64,000 nt of DNA, from the NCBI RefSeq assembly GCF_036826855.1, contig NZ_CP104578.1:3472001-3536000 (forward strand). The letters run 5' to 3'. The notes beneath the pieces were generated by a model. That model was not told the origin of the DNA. It worked only from the letters and a program-made list of their open reading frames with translations, and did not search any database. Shown piece by piece: positions 17,565 to 27,535 of this stretch. Source of the DNA: Streptomyces sp. SJL17-4. Lineage in GTDB: Bacteria; Actinomycetota; Actinomycetes; Streptomycetales; Streptomycetaceae. A program made the translations under genes and the position numbers. Positions within the stretch are counted from its first letter, which is position 1. Each line of letters opens with the position of its first letter.

Positions 17565-18524
17565 GTGACCGTGAACGTACACGTGTCGTCCACACCACCG
17601 CGCGCCGCACTCCTGGCGTTCCTGACGGCCCTTGCCCTCGTCCTCGGACTCGGCGCCACGACGGCCGGAGCCGCCGCGGCCGGAGCCAGGTCCGCAGGCG
17701 CCACGTCCTCCGGAACCACCACCGCCGCCGCCCCGCCCGCCGGCAAGCCCGCCTTCCAGCTGCCCTTCGCGTGCGGCACGAAGTGGCAGCTCGACACCTG
17801 GGGCCACAACCCGGCGCTCGACATCGTCAAGGAGGGCAACCCGGGCTCCGACGGCCTGCCCGTCTACGCCTCCGCCCCCGGCACCGTCACGGCCGCCTAC
17901 TGGGACGGCGGCTCCGGCAACACCCTCCAGATCAGCCACGGCAACGGCTGGTTCACCGCCTACTACCACCTCCAGGAGGCCCCGGACGCGTACGTGAAGG
18001 TGGGCCGTCAGGTGACCGGCGCGACCCAGATCGGCCGGGTCGGGAAGTCCGGCGCGGCCGGGAACTGGGCGCACCTCCACTACGAGCAGCGCTATCTGGC
18101 CTCCGGCACGTACACCGACGAGAGCCACCGCAAGCCGGTCCACTTCGGCGGAGTCGAGTACAGCGGCGCCGGCCGCCAATGGGCAAGCGTCACCAGCGGC
18201 AACTGCGCACAGCCGCAGACGGCGCCGTACGAGCCGTGGAACTGCCCCAACGGCTTCGTCTGCTTCTACGCGCAGCCGGGCGGCAAGGGCGCGGTCTGCA
18301 AGACCGACGGGAACGTGTCGGCGAGCCCCTGCGGTCTGCGCGGGTCCTACTTCAACAACGGCAACCCGGAGCCCGGCGCGGACCACGCGTACGTCGCCCT
18401 CGAGGAGGGCGGCACGCCGCTCTGCCTCCACCACGGCTGGTGGGAGGGCCGCGGCGACTTCGCGTCCGGCGGCCGCACGATCAAGTCCGTGACCTGGGGC
18501 GGTGAGTGCCCGGCGGTCAGGTGA
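17565..18524 (+). CDS. Secreted M23-type peptidase-like protein with I36-like C-terminal domain
   Basis: A 319-residue protein with a signal peptide (hydrophobic LLAFLTALALVLGLGATTAGA, cleavage near residue 38). An M23/LysM-peptidase-like domain (about 65-190) has HNPALDI and HLHYEQ, the HxxxD and HxH zinc ligands. M23 enzymes cut peptidoglycan cross-bridges. The C-terminal about 95 residues (CPNGFVCFYAQPGGKGAVC...SYFNNGNPEPG) match the I36 inhibitor-like domain of the upstream kinase. The start is GTG at 17565 with AAGGGA before it. The gene sits 112 bp after the kinase, probably in the same transcription unit. Confidence 0.86.
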   Translation: MTVNVHVSSTPPRAALLAFLTALALVLGLGATTAGAAAAGARSAGATSSGTTTAAAPPAGKPAFQLPFACGTKWQLDTWGHNPALDIVKEGNPGSDGLPVYASAPGTVTAAYWDGGSGNTLQISHGNGWFTAYYHLQEAPDAYVKVGRQVTGATQIGRVGKSGAAGNWAHLHYEQRYLASGTYTDESHRKPVHFGGVEYSGAGRQWASVTSGNCAQPQTAPYEPWNCPNGFVCFYAQPGGKGAVCKTDGNVSASPCGLRGSYFNNGNPEPGADHAYVALEEGGTPLCLHHGWWEGRGDFASGGRTIKSVTWGGECPAVR

Positions 18525-18634
18525 CCCGTCGGCCCTCGGAGGTACGAGGTACCTCCGAGGGCGCCCCGCCGAGAAGGTGAGACCACGCCGCACGGACCGT
18601 GCGGACCGCTCACCACCCGGGAGGGCCCGGCACC

Positions 18635-19525
18635 ATGACGTCCACGTTCGCGCGCTCCGCCTGTGCCGTCGGCCTGGTCGTCGCGGCCACCGCGACCGGC
18701 TGCGCAGACCGTTCCGCCCCGGAGGCGCGGCCGGTGACGGTCGAAGTCACCGATACCGACCGCGCGTTGCTCCGCCATACGGAACAAGTGCTCGTCGAGC
18801 GCTGCATGACGGATCGGGGCTTCTCGTACTGGGCGGGACCGCGCCCGACTCCAGAGGAGAGCTTCACGGTCGGCTATCTGCTGTCGGACGTCGGCTGGGC
18901 GCGGAAACACGGGTACGGCAGCCGGATCAAGGCGAAGGTTCTGGAGGCCCGGAAGGACGACCCGAACCAGCGCTACCAGGACGCCCTTCCGCCCGCCCGT
19001 ATGGACGCGTACCTCACGGCACTGGGCGGCGGCCCGAAGACCCGGCACCTCTCGGTCCGGGTACCGAGCGGCGGAACCATCAGCCGCTCGCTCGGCGGCT
19101 GCGAGGAGTCCGCGCAGGTCCAGCTGTACGGCGACCCCGCGACCTGGTTCCGGGTCAGCAAGATCGCGACGAACCTGACCCCGCTGTACGTGGCGAAGCT
19201 GAGCCGCACCCCGGAGTTCACCGGCGCGCAGCGCGCCTGGGCCACGTGCCTGCGGGCCGCCGGTCTCGACTACCCGACTCCCGACGCGCTCAGGGGTGCC
19301 CTCCCGGAACTGACCGCGGGCGAACCGGAGGCCGCGGCGTTCGCGACGGAGGTCCGGTTCGCCACAGCGGAGGCGGAGTGCGCGCGGTCGTCGGGGTTCG
19401 CCCGCACGGGCAGCGCCCTGGTACGCCGCGCCGTGGACGGCCTGCGGGACGCGTACGGGGCCGAACTCGACGCGTACGCACACCTGGAGCACAGGGCGCT
19501 CGACCGCGCCCGTGCCCTCACCTGA
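18635..19525 (+). CDS. Putative lipoprotein, unknown function
   Basis: A 296-residue protein. The start 18635 gives MTSTFARSACAVGLVVAATATGCADR, a short signal with a lipobox-like ATGC at residues 21-24 and an AGGGC ribosome site. The mature part contains repeated helices with Cys-Met and Cys-Leu pairs (ERCMTDRGFSYW, WATCLRAAGLDYPTPDAL) and a charged segment (ATAEAECARSSGF). This pattern recalls small streptomycete lipoproteins whose conserved cysteines sit in RWxxCMxxxG-like motifs. No enzymatic residues are evident. It lies between two genes for secreted I36-like proteins, so a role at the outer membrane face is likely. Confidence 0.75.
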   Translation: MTSTFARSACAVGLVVAATATGCADRSAPEARPVTVEVTDTDRALLRHTEQVLVERCMTDRGFSYWAGPRPTPEESFTVGYLLSDVGWARKHGYGSRIKAKVLEARKDDPNQRYQDALPPARMDAYLTALGGGPKTRHLSVRVPSGGTISRSLGGCEESAQVQLYGDPATWFRVSKIATNLTPLYVAKLSRTPEFTGAQRAWATCLRAAGLDYPTPDALRGALPELTAGEPEAAAFATEVRFATAEAECARSSGFARTGSALVRRAVDGLRDAYGAELDAYAHLEHRALDRARALT

Positions 19526-19569
19526 ACTCCCGCGGCGCAGGGCCGCGGGTTGACGACGAAGGAGACACC

Positions 19570-20040
19570 ATGAAGCGTTCCCTCGCGAGCGCGGCGGCGG
19601 TGCTCGGCCTGGCGGCCGGATCGCTGCTGATCAGCACGCCCGCCCAGGCCTCGGAGGCCTGCGACGACTTCTTCAACTACAAGGCGAAGTCGGGCTACAT
19701 GTACGCCTTCAACCTGCGGAGCTGTACGGATGAGCTCGGCCACGACGACGGCGACGAGTACGACTGGGGCGACTCCGTCGGCGAGATGAAGGGGCGGGCC
19801 ACCAACAACGCCGAGTCCGTACTGAACAAGGGGAAGGGCAGTACGTACCACATCGTCCGGTTCTACGACTACACGGCCTACAACGTGCCCAACGGCTACG
19901 GCTGCCTCTCGCCCAACGAGACCCACGCGGGCAAGTACGCCGACAACCTCTGGGACAACAAGCTGAGCGACGGCGGCCCCGCCGCCAACAGCATCAGCTC
20001 GCACAACTGGGTGTCCAGCTGCTCCTGGTGGGTGGACTGA
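19570..20040 (+). CDS. Small secreted Cys-containing protein, I36-like
   Basis: A 156-residue protein with a clear signal peptide (MKRSLASAAAVLGLAAGSLLISTPAQA, cleavage after AQA near residue 27). The mature part is rich in Asn, Asp, Tyr and Trp. It has NNAESVLNKGKGSTYHIVRFYD, GYGCLSPNE and a C-terminal SISSHNWVSSC. That last segment parallels RPIASHIWAKDC at the end of the kinase ectodomain at 16010-17452, and the NN motif parallels its FNNGG, which suggests a shared beta-sandwich-like I36-type fold. No catalytic residues are seen. The start at 19570 has a GGAGACACC ribosome site. Confidence 0.8.
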   Translation: MKRSLASAAAVLGLAAGSLLISTPAQASEACDDFFNYKAKSGYMYAFNLRSCTDELGHDDGDEYDWGDSVGEMKGRATNNAESVLNKGKGSTYHIVRFYDYTAYNVPNGYGCLSPNETHAGKYADNLWDNKLSDGGPAANSISSHNWVSSCSWWVD

Positions 20041-20053
20041 CCCCGGAAACGCC

Positions 20054-20102
20054 GACGGGCGGCCCCCCGGCACCCCGAAAGGGTGTCGGCGGGCCGCCCG
20101 TC
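20054..20102. terminator. Bidirectional terminator before purH
   Basis: GACGGGCGGCC (20054-20064) pairs with GGCCGCCCGTC (20092-20102) across a 27-base loop that has its own CACCCCGAAAGGGTG hairpin. It lies between the convergent stops at 20040 and 20114. Confidence 0.8.
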
Positions 20103-20113
20103 GCTGCCACCGC

Positions 20114-21679
20114 TCAGTGGAAGAAGTGGCGCGTCCCCGTGAAGTACATCGTCACGCCCGCCTTCTTCGCGGCCTCGACCACCAGCTCGTCCCGCATCGA
20201 TCCGCCCGGCTGCACGACCGCCTTCACGCCGGCCTCGGTGAGGATCTCCAGGCCGTCCGGGAAGGGGAAGAAGGCGTCCGACGCGGCGTACGCGCCGCGC
20301 GCCCGCTCCTCGCCCGCCCGCTCGACCGCGAGCTTCGCGGAGTCGACGCGGTTGACCTGGCCCATGCCGACGCCGACCGAGGCGCCGTCCTTGGAGAGCA
20401 GGATCGCGTTGGACTTGACCGCGCGGCAGGCCTTCCAGGCGAAGGCGAGCTCGGCGAGCTCCTCCGCGGACAGGGCCTCACCCGTCGCCAGGGTCCAGTT
20501 CGCCGGGTCGTCGCCCTCGGCCTGGAGGCGGTCGGTGACCTGGAGCAGCGCGCCGCCGTCGATCGGCTTGACCTCGACCGGGTTGCTCGGGGCGCCCTCG
20601 GCCCTGAGCACCCGGATGTTCTTCTTCTTGGCGAGGACCTCGACGGCCCCGTCCTCGTACGCCGGGGCGACGATGACCTCGGTGAAGATCTCCGCGACCT
20701 GCTCGGCCATGGCGACCGAGACGGGGCGGTTGACGGCGATGACGCCGCCGAACGCGGACAGCGGGTCGCAGGCGTGGGCCTTGCGGTGGGCCTCTGCGAC
20801 GTCGGCGCCGATCGCGATGCCGCACGGGTTGGCGTGCTTGATGATCGCGACGCAGGGCTCGGTGTGGTCGTACGCGGCCCGGCGCGCGGCGTCGGTGTCC
20901 GTGTAGTTGTTGTAGGACATCTCCTTGCCGTGCAGCTGCTCGGCCTCGGCGAGGCCGCCCGTGCCGTCGACGTACAGCGCGGCACCCTGGTGGGGGTTCT
21001 CGCCGTAGCGCAGGACGTTGTTCCGCTCGTAGGTGGCGCCCAGGAAGTCGGGGAAGCCCGAGGTGTCGGCCGCCGCGTAGTCGTCGGCGAACCAGGAGGC
21101 GACGGCCACGTCGTAGGCCGCGGTGTGCCGGAAGGCCTCGGCCGCGAGCCGCTTGCGGGCGGTCAGGTCGAAGCCGCCGGCCTGGACGGCCGCGAGGACG
21201 TCGGCGTACCGCTCGGGGCTGGTGACGATCGCCACGGACGGGTGGTTCTTGGCCGCGGCGCGGACCATGGACGGGCCGCCGATGTCGATCTGCTCGACGC
21301 ACTCGTCCGGGGTGGCGCCGGACGCGACGGTCTCCTTGAACGGGTACAGGTTCACGACGACCAGGTCGAAGGGCTCCACGCCCAGCTCGGCGAGCTGCTC
21401 ACGGTGCGACTCCAGGCGCAGGTCGGCGAGGATGCCGGCGTGCACGCGCGGGTGGAGGGTCTTGACCCGGCCGTCCAGGCACTCGGGGAAGCCGGTCAGC
21501 TCCTCGACCTTGGTGACCGGCACACCGGCGGCGGCGATCTTCCCGGCCGTGGAGCCGGTGGAGACGAGCTCGACACCGGCCTCGTGCAGACCGCGGGCCA
21601 GCTCTTCGAGCCCCGTCTTGTCGTAGACGCTGACCAGCGCGCGGCGGATGGGCTTAACGGTGTCCGTGTTCACCGACAT
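20114..21679 (-). CDS. purH: Bifunctional AICAR formyltransferase/IMP cyclohydrolase
   Basis: A 521-residue enzyme for the last two purine steps: formylation of AICAR by 10-formyl-THF, then cyclisation to IMP. The N-terminal MGS-like cyclohydrolase ([58 protein letters not shown]) is followed by the transformylase, with [23 protein letters not shown] (catalytic Lys-His) and [13 protein letters not shown]. The length is normal. The start ATG at 21679 lies within the end of purN, overlapping by 26 bases. The purN-purH unit is a conserved actinobacterial operon. There is no ZTP riboswitch before it. Confidence 0.97.
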   Translation of the reverse strand: MSVNTDTVKPIRRALVSVYDKTGLEELARGLHEAGVELVSTGSTAGKIAAAGVPVTKVEELTGFPECLDGRVKTLHPRVHAGILADLRLESHREQLAELGVEPFDLVVVNLYPFKETVASGATPDECVEQIDIGGPSMVRAAAKNHPSVAIVTSPERYADVLAAVQAGGFDLTARKRLAAEAFRHTAAYDVAVASWFADDYAAADTSGFPDFLGATYERNNVLRYGENPHQGAALYVDGTGGLAEAEQLHGKEMSYNNYTDTDAARRAAYDHTEPCVAIIKHANPCGIAIGADVAEAHRKAHACDPLSAFGGVIAVNRPVSVAMAEQVAEIFTEVIVAPAYEDGAVEVLAKKKNIRVLRAEGAPSNPVEVKPIDGGALLQVTDRLQAEGDDPANWTLATGEALSAEELAELAFAWKACRAVKSNAILLSKDGASVGVGMGQVNRVDSAKLAVERAGEERARGAYAASDAFFPFPDGLEILTEAGVKAVVQPGGSMRDELVVEAAKKAGVTMYFTGTRHFFH

Positions 21680-22283
21680 GAACCTTTCGTCCCTCAATGC
21701 GATAGCCGTGCCGGGCGAGGCGCCCCACGACGTCGACGAGCAGTGAGCGCTCGACTTCCTTGATGCGCTCGTGCAGAGCGGCTTCATCGTCCTCGTCCCG
21801 CACCTCGACCACGCCCTGGGCGATGATCGGGCCGGTGTCGACACCGTCGTCGACGAAGTGGACGGTGCACCCGGTGACCTTCGCGCCGTAGGCGAGGGCG
21901 TCACGCACCCCGTGGGCACCGGGAAAACTGGGCAGCAGAGCCGGGTGGGTGTTGACGACCCGGCCGCCGAAGCGGGCGAGGAACTCCTTGCCGACGATCT
22001 TCATGAAGCCGGCCGAGACGACGAGATCCGGCTCGTACGCGGCGGTGGCCTCGGTGAGGGCGCGGTCCCACTCCTCGCGGGTGGCGTGGTCCTTGACCCG
22101 GCAGACGAAGGTCGGCAGTCCGGCGCGCTCGGCGCGCTCCAGACCGGCGATGGCGTCGCGGTCGGCGCCGACGGCGACGATCTCCGCGCCGTAGCCCTCG
22201 GGGTCCGCGGCGATGCCGTCGAGGAGGGCCTGCAGATTGGTACCGGAACCGGAGACCAGGACGACGAGGCGGGCGGCAGCCAC
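21654..22283 (-). CDS. purN: Phosphoribosylglycinamide formyltransferase
   Basis: A 209-residue enzyme that transfers formyl from 10-formyl-THF to GAR in purine synthesis. It shows [19 protein letters not shown] in the phosphate site, [21 protein letters not shown], the active-site triad region [66 protein letters not shown] (Asn, His, Asp), and [10 protein letters not shown]. The GTG start at 22283 gives MAAARLV. The family and its neighbour purH make this certain. The divergent gene at 22559 shares a 275-bp intergenic region. Confidence 0.97.
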   Translation of the reverse strand: MAAARLVVLVSGSGTNLQALLDGIAADPEGYGAEIVAVGADRDAIAGLERAERAGLPTFVCRVKDHATREEWDRALTEATAAYEPDLVVSAGFMKIVGKEFLARFGGRVVNTHPALLPSFPGAHGVRDALAYGAKVTGCTVHFVDDGVDTGPIIAQGVVEVRDEDDEAALHERIKEVERSLLVDVVGRLARHGYRIEGRKVHVGEHGHR

Positions 22284-22307
22284 TGGGTCACTCTTTCCGT
22301 GGTGTTT

Positions 22308-22319
22308 GTACGGTCGTAC
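22308..22319. promoter_or_regulatory. Candidate operator palindrome upstream of purN
   Basis: GTACG-GT-CGTAC at 22308-22319 sits inside a TTTGTACGGTCGTACGAACGAA stretch, 25 bp upstream of the purN start and overlapping its likely promoter. It is a small but perfect palindrome. No regulator can be named. Confidence 0.4.
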
Positions 22320-22558
22320 GAACGAATCGTGCCGCTCGATACGGGGAACCCTACGAATGGCTCGACCGTCAGCAACGATACCGGCACACCGGACGGCCCC
22401 CACGGGACGGGGGCGGAGCAGGGCGGTAGCGTCAAGGTCCGACGCCGGACGCGCACCCGACCAGCACCGGTCGAAGACACGAACGGCGGCACACGAGACA
22501 GCAGCGGAGACCACGGGTGCGGCCGTGGTCGCGACGACAGAGGGAAGACGTTCAGCAG

Positions 22559-23341
22559 ATGCCGGAACGCCAGTCCACGGACGACAACAACCCGTTCGCG
22601 CCGCCGCCCGAGGGCCGGCCGGATCAGCCGTGGCAGCCACGGCGACCGGACGGCCCCGACAGCCCGGACGACGAATCGTCCGGGGGCTCCGGGTCGTCGG
22701 GGCCGTCGGACGGCCGCTGGAGCCCGCGCCAGCCGGGCCGCTCGAACGACGGCTTCGGCCGGGGGCCCGAGCGCCAGGGCGGCGGCCAGGGAGGACCGGA
22801 GGGCGGGCCCGGAAAGGGTGGGCCCGGCCAGGGCGGCAGCGGAGGACGCGGGCTCCGCTGGGACCCGACGGACCCGGCACAGCGCCGCGCGCGGTACGCG
22901 ATCCTCGCCGGCATGTGGGCCTTCTTCTTCGCCATCTTCGAGATCCCGGAACTGGCGCTGCTGCTCGGCGCCCTGGGCGTCTACTGGGCGATCAGCTCGC
23001 TGCGCGCCAAGCCGAAGCCGGCGGACGAGCTGTCGCCGACATCACAGTCGGCGGGCGGGCCCGCGTCCCAGCCCTCGGGACAGGCGGCGGGGCAGCCCGT
23101 GGGCCGACCTTCGGGGCAGGGCGCCACGGCGGCCCCGCTCCGCTCGATGCGGACGGCCGCGATCAGCGGCCTGGTCGCGGCGAGCGTGGCCCTCATGATC
23201 GTCGCGGTGGGCTTCACCATGCAGCTCGTCTACAGCGACTTCTACGAGTGCCGTGACGACGCCCTCACCCACGCCGGCCAGCTCGCCTGCAACGACCTCC
23301 TGCCGAAGCCGCTGCGCGCGGGCTTCGGGGTCCGGGAGTAG
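22559..23341 (+). CDS. Membrane protein with long disordered Gly/Pro N-terminus
   Basis: A 260-residue protein, divergent from purN. Residues 1-105 are Pro/Gly/Ser/Arg-rich and probably disordered ([21 protein letters not shown], then [20 protein letters not shown]). Two closely spaced hydrophobic helices follow ([32 protein letters not shown]). A Ser/Gln/Gly linker leads to a third helix ([25 protein letters not shown]) and an outer tail with two cysteines ([25 protein letters not shown]). Proteins with this layout are common beside purN in streptomycetes; function unknown. The start 22559 is preceded by AAGACG and was preferred to the longer frame. Confidence 0.78.
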   Translation: MPERQSTDDNNPFAPPPEGRPDQPWQPRRPDGPDSPDDESSGGSGSSGPSDGRWSPRQPGRSNDGFGRGPERQGGGQGGPEGGPGKGGPGQGGSGGRGLRWDPTDPAQRRARYAILAGMWAFFFAIFEIPELALLLGALGVYWAISSLRAKPKPADELSPTSQSAGGPASQPSGQAAGQPVGRPSGQGATAAPLRSMRTAAISGLVAASVALMIVAVGFTMQLVYSDFYECRDDALTHAGQLACNDLLPKPLRAGFGVRE

Positions 23342-23385
23342 GACGGCGGACAGCCCCTGCTCCGGCCCGATCCAAAAGGCAGGGC

Positions 23386-24972
23386 CTAGTCGGCGGGCCG
23401 CGCCGGTGGCGGGGGCGCGGCGGGTTCCCAGGCCGCCGGGAGGTAGTCGTACGGCTCGAAGGCGGAGTCGCCGTACGGGTCGTAGGTGTCGTACGGCAGG
23501 TCGTCGTCGAGGCCGGGGCCGGGACCGGCCGCCTTCGCCCCGGCCGCCTTCCCCGCGGGGGGCGTCGGGGGCGTTTCCGGTTGCCCCTTGCCGGCTTCCG
23601 GCCCGTCCGGGGTGGACGGCGTGGCCGGGGATACGAGGCCGGGCGCGGGTACGGGGCCCGGCGCGGGTACGGGGCCCGGCGCGGGTACGGGGCCGGGCGC
23701 GGGCGCCGTGGACGTGGCCGCCGCTGCCTGGGACGCCACCCCCTGCACCGCCGCCGCCTCCACCGGCAGCGGCTTCGGGCGCAGGGCACGCCGGCCCCAG
23801 GCGCGTACCCCCAGGGCCACCGGCACCCCGACGCACGCACCCCACAGGACCGTCGCCGCGCCCGTCTGCCACCACACCGGGCCGAACGCCGACAGCCGGG
23901 CGCTGCCGAGCGGCCCGCCCGCCGCGGCCGAGACCACGGCGACCACCGCCCCGCAGCCCCAGGCCGTTCCCAGCGCCGTCAGCGCCGTGTCCCGGGCCGT
24001 CCAGGCCCGCGCCGAGCGGCCCACCCGGCCGCCCTGGAGCACCACGGCGGCCAGCGGGACCGCCACGGCAGCCCAGTGGATCCAGCCGCCGCGTCCGTCG
24101 TCGGGCAGCGCGGCGAGCAGCGGGAAGGGTGGCGCGGCCGGATCGCCGACGAGACCCAGCGGGGTCGCGAGCGCGCCCGTGCCGAGGGCGAAGCCCGGCC
24201 CGAGCCCGTACGCGGCTCCCCAGACGGCCATGTTCGGCAGCAGTGCGAGGACCAGCAGCAGCACCGCCACCCGCCCCGACCACTCCCCCGCGAGACCCGC
24301 GTACGCGGCCTGCGCCTCGCCCGCGTGCCAGGCGAGCGAGACCGCCGCGACGACCGCGCCGCCGCCGAACAGCGTGACCAGCCCGAGCCCGGCCGCCCGC
24401 AGGGCGACGGCGGCCTGCCGCTGTTCGGGCAGCGGGCGCCCGCAGGCCGTCCAGGCGCCCGCCCCGGCCGCGGCCACCACGACGGCGGGCAGCCAGAGCC
24501 CGGCGCTGAGCAGGTCGGCGGGCAGCGGGCCGCTCTCGCTGTGGACCACGATCACGGCGGCGACCAGCAGGTATCCGCCGGCCACGGCACCGACCGCGCC
24601 GCTCGCGGAGGGCCGCCGCCGGTCGCCGTCGTCGCCGGGCGCGTCGAGGGTGTCGCGGGCGGCCCGGTGGACGAGCCAGACGGGCAGGGCGGCCAGGAGC
24701 ATCGGCACGACGCCGAGGGGAGCGGGCAGTCCGGACAGGGTGTCCGTACGGACGAGGTCGACGCCGTGGGCGAGCAGCCAGAGCCCGGCGGCCAGGTGCA
24801 GGGCGCCGCCGGGGCCGCTGTCGGGGTACGGGGAGCTGATCCAGCCGGCGGTCACGAGGACCGCGAGGGCGCCGATTCCCAGTCCGGCGGCGACCCCGCC
24901 CCGGACGCAGGCGGTGGCGAGCGCGGCGGAACGGCCGCCCTGGACCAGGGGGTGCTCGGTCACATGGGTCAC
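23386..24972 (-). CDS. PerM/DUF6350-like polytopic membrane protein
   Basis: A roughly 528-residue protein with about ten TM helices. Helices include [65 protein letters not shown] and [18 protein letters not shown]. The C-terminal 130 residues are a Pro/Ala/Gly-rich cytoplasmic tail with four PAPGPV repeats (18-bp DNA repeats near 23640-23700) and an acidic end ([25 protein letters not shown]). Position next to purN/purH matches mycobacterial perM (Rv0955-Rv0957), where the protein supports cell division under stress. The ortholog claim is from context and topology. The GTG start could be 24972 or 24963. Confidence 0.78.
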   Translation of the reverse strand: MTHVTEHPLVQGGRSAALATACVRGGVAAGLGIGALAVLVTAGWISSPYPDSGPGGALHLAAGLWLLAHGVDLVRTDTLSGLPAPLGVVPMLLAALPVWLVHRAARDTLDAPGDDGDRRRPSASGAVGAVAGGYLLVAAVIVVHSESGPLPADLLSAGLWLPAVVVAAAGAGAWTACGRPLPEQRQAAVALRAAGLGLVTLFGGGAVVAAVSLAWHAGEAQAAYAGLAGEWSGRVAVLLLVLALLPNMAVWGAAYGLGPGFALGTGALATPLGLVGDPAAPPFPLLAALPDDGRGGWIHWAAVAVPLAAVVLQGGRVGRSARAWTARDTALTALGTAWGCGAVVAVVSAAAGGPLGSARLSAFGPVWWQTGAATVLWGACVGVPVALGVRAWGRRALRPKPLPVEAAAVQGVASQAAAATSTAPAPGPVPAPGPVPAPGPVPAPGLVSPATPSTPDGPEAGKGQPETPPTPPAGKAAGAKAAGPGPGLDDDLPYDTYDPYGDSAFEPYDYLPAAWEPAAPPPPARPAD

Positions 24973-24999
24973 GGGGTCATGCTGCCAACGACACGCGCT

Positions 25000-25019
25000 T
25001 TTGCCTCGTAACAGGCAAA
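25000..25019. promoter_or_regulatory. Perfect inverted repeat TTTGCCT-N6-AGGCAAA
   Basis: Seven-base arms TTTGCCT and AGGCAAA flank CGTAAC between the divergent DUF6350-like gene (start about 24972) and the HTH gene (start 25092). Symmetry and position make it a strong operator candidate. TTTGCC is AT-richer than its surroundings. An AAGATACGTTTATGTAC tract that could serve as a promoter follows. Confidence 0.6.
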
Positions 25020-25091
25020 CCTCCGTTGTGTCGCTCAAGATACGTTTATGTACTTTTCCGCCCACAGCAGCTCTGCGGGAGGTCGACGCCG

Positions 25092-26453
25092 ATGAGCCGG
25101 AGCACCGCGGATTCCGCATCCTCCGTCACCCTGCCGACCCCGAAGGAGCGGCGCAGGTTGCGTGAGGCCCTCGCTCTGAGCGAGGAGCAGGTCGCCGAGG
25201 CCATGGGCGTCACGAAGGCCACGGTCAGGTCATGGGAGACCGGGCGTTCATCACCCCGGGGCCGCAAGCGCGAGGCGTACGCGAGCCTGCTCGGAACGTA
25301 CGGGCCGGACGACGCGCCGACCTCACCGGAGTCGTCGAACTCCTCCGAGAGGGCCGCGGAGCCGCAGTCCGGGCCACCGTCACCCGTACGGCCGCAGGCC
25401 CCGGCAAGAACGCAGACACAGGCGCAGGCACAAGCGCCCGCTCCCGCTCCCGCGGCGAACGCGGCGAACGTCCGGCCCAAGGCCGCGGCCAAGCGGGCCG
25501 CCAAGCCGCCGAAGGCCCCCTCCCCGCCCCCGGTCATCACCGCGGGGCCCGCCCGCAAAGGCACCCCGAAGCCGCAGGAGCGGCTGAAACCGGTCGCGGC
25601 CGCCGCCCCGCAGGCCGCGGAGGAGAGGCCCGCCGGGCCCCCCGCCGTACCGGGACTCACCCCCGAGGAGGCGTTCGACGCGCTGTACGCGCACGCGGCG
25701 CCCGGTCTCGTCCACCAGACGTATCTGCTGACCGGCCGGCGGCGGCTCTCCCGCGAGGCCGTCGAGTACGCCTTCCACCACGCCTGGGAGCACTGGCCCG
25801 AGGTCGCCGTAGACGCGGACCCGGTGGGCTGGGTGCGGGCGACGGCGTACGAGTACGCCCTCTCCCCCTGGCACCGGCTGCGCCGTACCCACAAGTACCC
25901 CGACGCCCCGCCCACCGAGGCGAGCCGGCGGGCGCTGCTCACCGCGCTCCTCGACCTGCCGGCGCCGTACCGGCGTACCGTCCTGCTCTACGACGGGCTC
26001 GGGCTCGACCTGCCCGAGACGGCCGCCGAGACCGAGGCGAGCACCCCCGCCGCGGCCAACCGGCTGCTGCACGCCCGTACGGTCCTCGCGAAGCGGGTCC
26101 CCGAACTCGCCGATCCCGACGCCCTGCACCGGCGGCTCAGCGCGCTGGTCACGGAGGCGCCGACGGCCACCCTCCCGGCGGCCCGTACGGTCCGGACCGG
26201 CAGCGAGCGCCGGACACGGACGTGGACCCGCGCGGTGCTGGGGGTGACGGCGGTCCTCATCGGCATCACGGGCTTCACGGCGGCGACCGCGCCGACCCAC
26301 TACATCCCGGCGAACGCCCCCGGGGAGACCGTCAACGGCGTCCCGGTCCGCGGCGGCCCGCAGAAGCTCCGCCCGGAGGACCTGCAACTCCGCGACCAGC
26401 TGCGCTCCGAACCGAACCCGGGCCCGGAGCGACTGATCCCGGCCGCCGAGTGA
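25092..26453 (+). CDS. HTH - ECF-sigma-like - TM protein (membrane-tethered regulator)
   Basis: A 453-residue protein. Residues 15-67 form an XRE-type helix-turn-helix ([36 protein letters not shown]). An Ala/Pro/Lys linker (70-185) follows. Residues 190-268 and 277-336 resemble sigma-70 regions 2 and 4 of ECF factors ([60 protein letters not shown]). A single TM helix (about 380-398) leads to a short outer tail ([16 protein letters not shown]). The sigma-like -10 recognition residues look poor, so it may not act as a sigma factor. The ATG at 25092 was preferred over an upstream in-frame ATG at 25026. It is a large regulatory fusion of unknown role. Confidence 0.72.
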   Translation: MSRSTADSASSVTLPTPKERRRLREALALSEEQVAEAMGVTKATVRSWETGRSSPRGRKREAYASLLGTYGPDDAPTSPESSNSSERAAEPQSGPPSPVRPQAPARTQTQAQAQAPAPAPAANAANVRPKAAAKRAAKPPKAPSPPPVITAGPARKGTPKPQERLKPVAAAAPQAAEERPAGPPAVPGLTPEEAFDALYAHAAPGLVHQTYLLTGRRRLSREAVEYAFHHAWEHWPEVAVDADPVGWVRATAYEYALSPWHRLRRTHKYPDAPPTEASRRALLTALLDLPAPYRRTVLLYDGLGLDLPETAAETEASTPAAANRLLHARTVLAKRVPELADPDALHRRLSALVTEAPTATLPAARTVRTGSERRTRTWTRAVLGVTAVLIGITGFTAATAPTHYIPANAPGETVNGVPVRGGPQKLRPEDLQLRDQLRSEPNPGPERLIPAAE

Positions 26454-26537
26454 CCACCGGGGCGTGCCCCGGCGGTGCCCCGCCGAGTGACCACCGCCGG
26501 GGCAGCGCCGCCGGCTGACCACCGCCGGGGCACCGGC
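26450..26537. repeat. Imperfect direct repeats (GTGACCACCGCCGGGGCA-type)
   Basis: Three copies of roughly TGACCACCGCCGGGGCA follow the stop of the 25092 gene. They are GC-rich and lie between the gene and the terminator. No function is evident. Confidence 0.6.
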
Positions 26538-26547
26538 CCCGCACAAC

Positions 26548-26597
26548 GAGAGGGCCCCGCCCTCGCCCGGGTGACCGGGCGGGGGCGGGGCCCTCTC
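26548..26597. terminator. Strong bidirectional terminator before sucD
   Basis: GAGAGGGCCCCGCCC (26548-26562) and GGGCGGGGCCCTCTC (26583-26597) form a 15-bp perfect stem, with an inner CGCCCGGGTGACCGGGCG hairpin. It sits between the convergent stops at 26453 and 26635. Confidence 0.9.
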
Positions 26598-26634
26598 GTA
26601 CGGCGGCCGCGGAACCCCGCGGCTACCGGCTGCT

Positions 26635-27516
26635 TCAGCCCGCGAGGATGGCGCGCGCCAGCTTGGCCGTCTCGGTCGGCGTCTTGCCGACCTTGACGCC
26701 GGCGGCCTCGAGGGCCTCCTTCGCCTGGGCGGTGCCGGAGGAGCCGGAGACGATGGCGCCGGCGTGGCCCATGGTCTTGCCCTCGGGCGCGGTGAAGCCG
26801 GCGACGTAGCCGACGACCGGCTTGGTGACGTTGGCCTTGATGAAGTCGGCCGCACGCTCCTCGGCGTCGCCGCCGATCTCACCGATCATGACGATCAGGT
26901 CGGTGTCGGGGTCCGCCTCGAACGCCGCGAGGGCGTCGATGTGCGTGGTGCCGATGACCGGGTCGCCACCGATGCCGACGGCGGACGAGAAGCCGATGTC
27001 ACGGAGCTCGTACATCATCTGGTACGTCAGCGTGCCGGACTTCGAGACCAGGCCGATGCGGCCCGGCTTCGTGATGTCGCCCGGGATGATGCCGGCGTTG
27101 GACTGGCCCGGGGTGATGAGACCGGGGCAGTTCGGGCCGATGATGCGGGTCTTGTTGCCCTTCGCCTGCGCGTACGCCCAGAAGGCGGCGGAGTCGTGGA
27201 CGGCGATGCCCTCGGTGATGACGACGGCCAGCGGGATCTCGGCGTCGATCGCCTCGATCACGGCGGCCTTCGCGAACGCCGGCGGGACGAAGAGGACCGA
27301 GACGTTGGCGCCGGTCTCCTTCATCGCCTCGGCGACGGAGCCGAAGACCGGGACCTCGGTGCCGTCGAAGTCGACGGTCGTGCCGGCCTTGCGCGGGTTC
27401 ACGCCACCGACGATGTTGGTGCCGTCACCCAGCATGAGCTTGGTGTGCTTCATGCCCGTGGCACCGGTCATGCCCTGGACGATGACCTTGCTGTCCTTGG
27501 TCAGGAAGATAGCCAT
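26635..27516 (-). CDS. sucD: Succinyl-CoA ligase alpha subunit
   Basis: A 293-residue subunit that carries the CoA site and the phosphohistidine loop of succinyl-CoA synthetase (TCA cycle, substrate-level phosphorylation). It begins with [24 protein letters not shown], has [11 protein letters not shown], the CoA-binding [13 protein letters not shown], and the C-terminal phosphohistidine segment [21 protein letters not shown]. Length and start (27516, ATG with a GAGGTCAGAAC leader) are normal. It is 19 bp downstream of sucC and co-transcribed with it. Its reading frame is intact, unlike sucC. Confidence 0.97.
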   Translation of the reverse strand: MAIFLTKDSKVIVQGMTGATGMKHTKLMLGDGTNIVGGVNPRKAGTTVDFDGTEVPVFGSVAEAMKETGANVSVLFVPPAFAKAAVIEAIDAEIPLAVVITEGIAVHDSAAFWAYAQAKGNKTRIIGPNCPGLITPGQSNAGIIPGDITKPGRIGLVSKSGTLTYQMMYELRDIGFSSAVGIGGDPVIGTTHIDALAAFEADPDTDLIVMIGEIGGDAEERAADFIKANVTKPVVGYVAGFTAPEGKTMGHAGAIVSGSSGTAQAKEALEAAGVKVGKTPTETAKLARAILAG

Positions 27517-27535
27517 GGTGTTCTGACCTCGTCCC

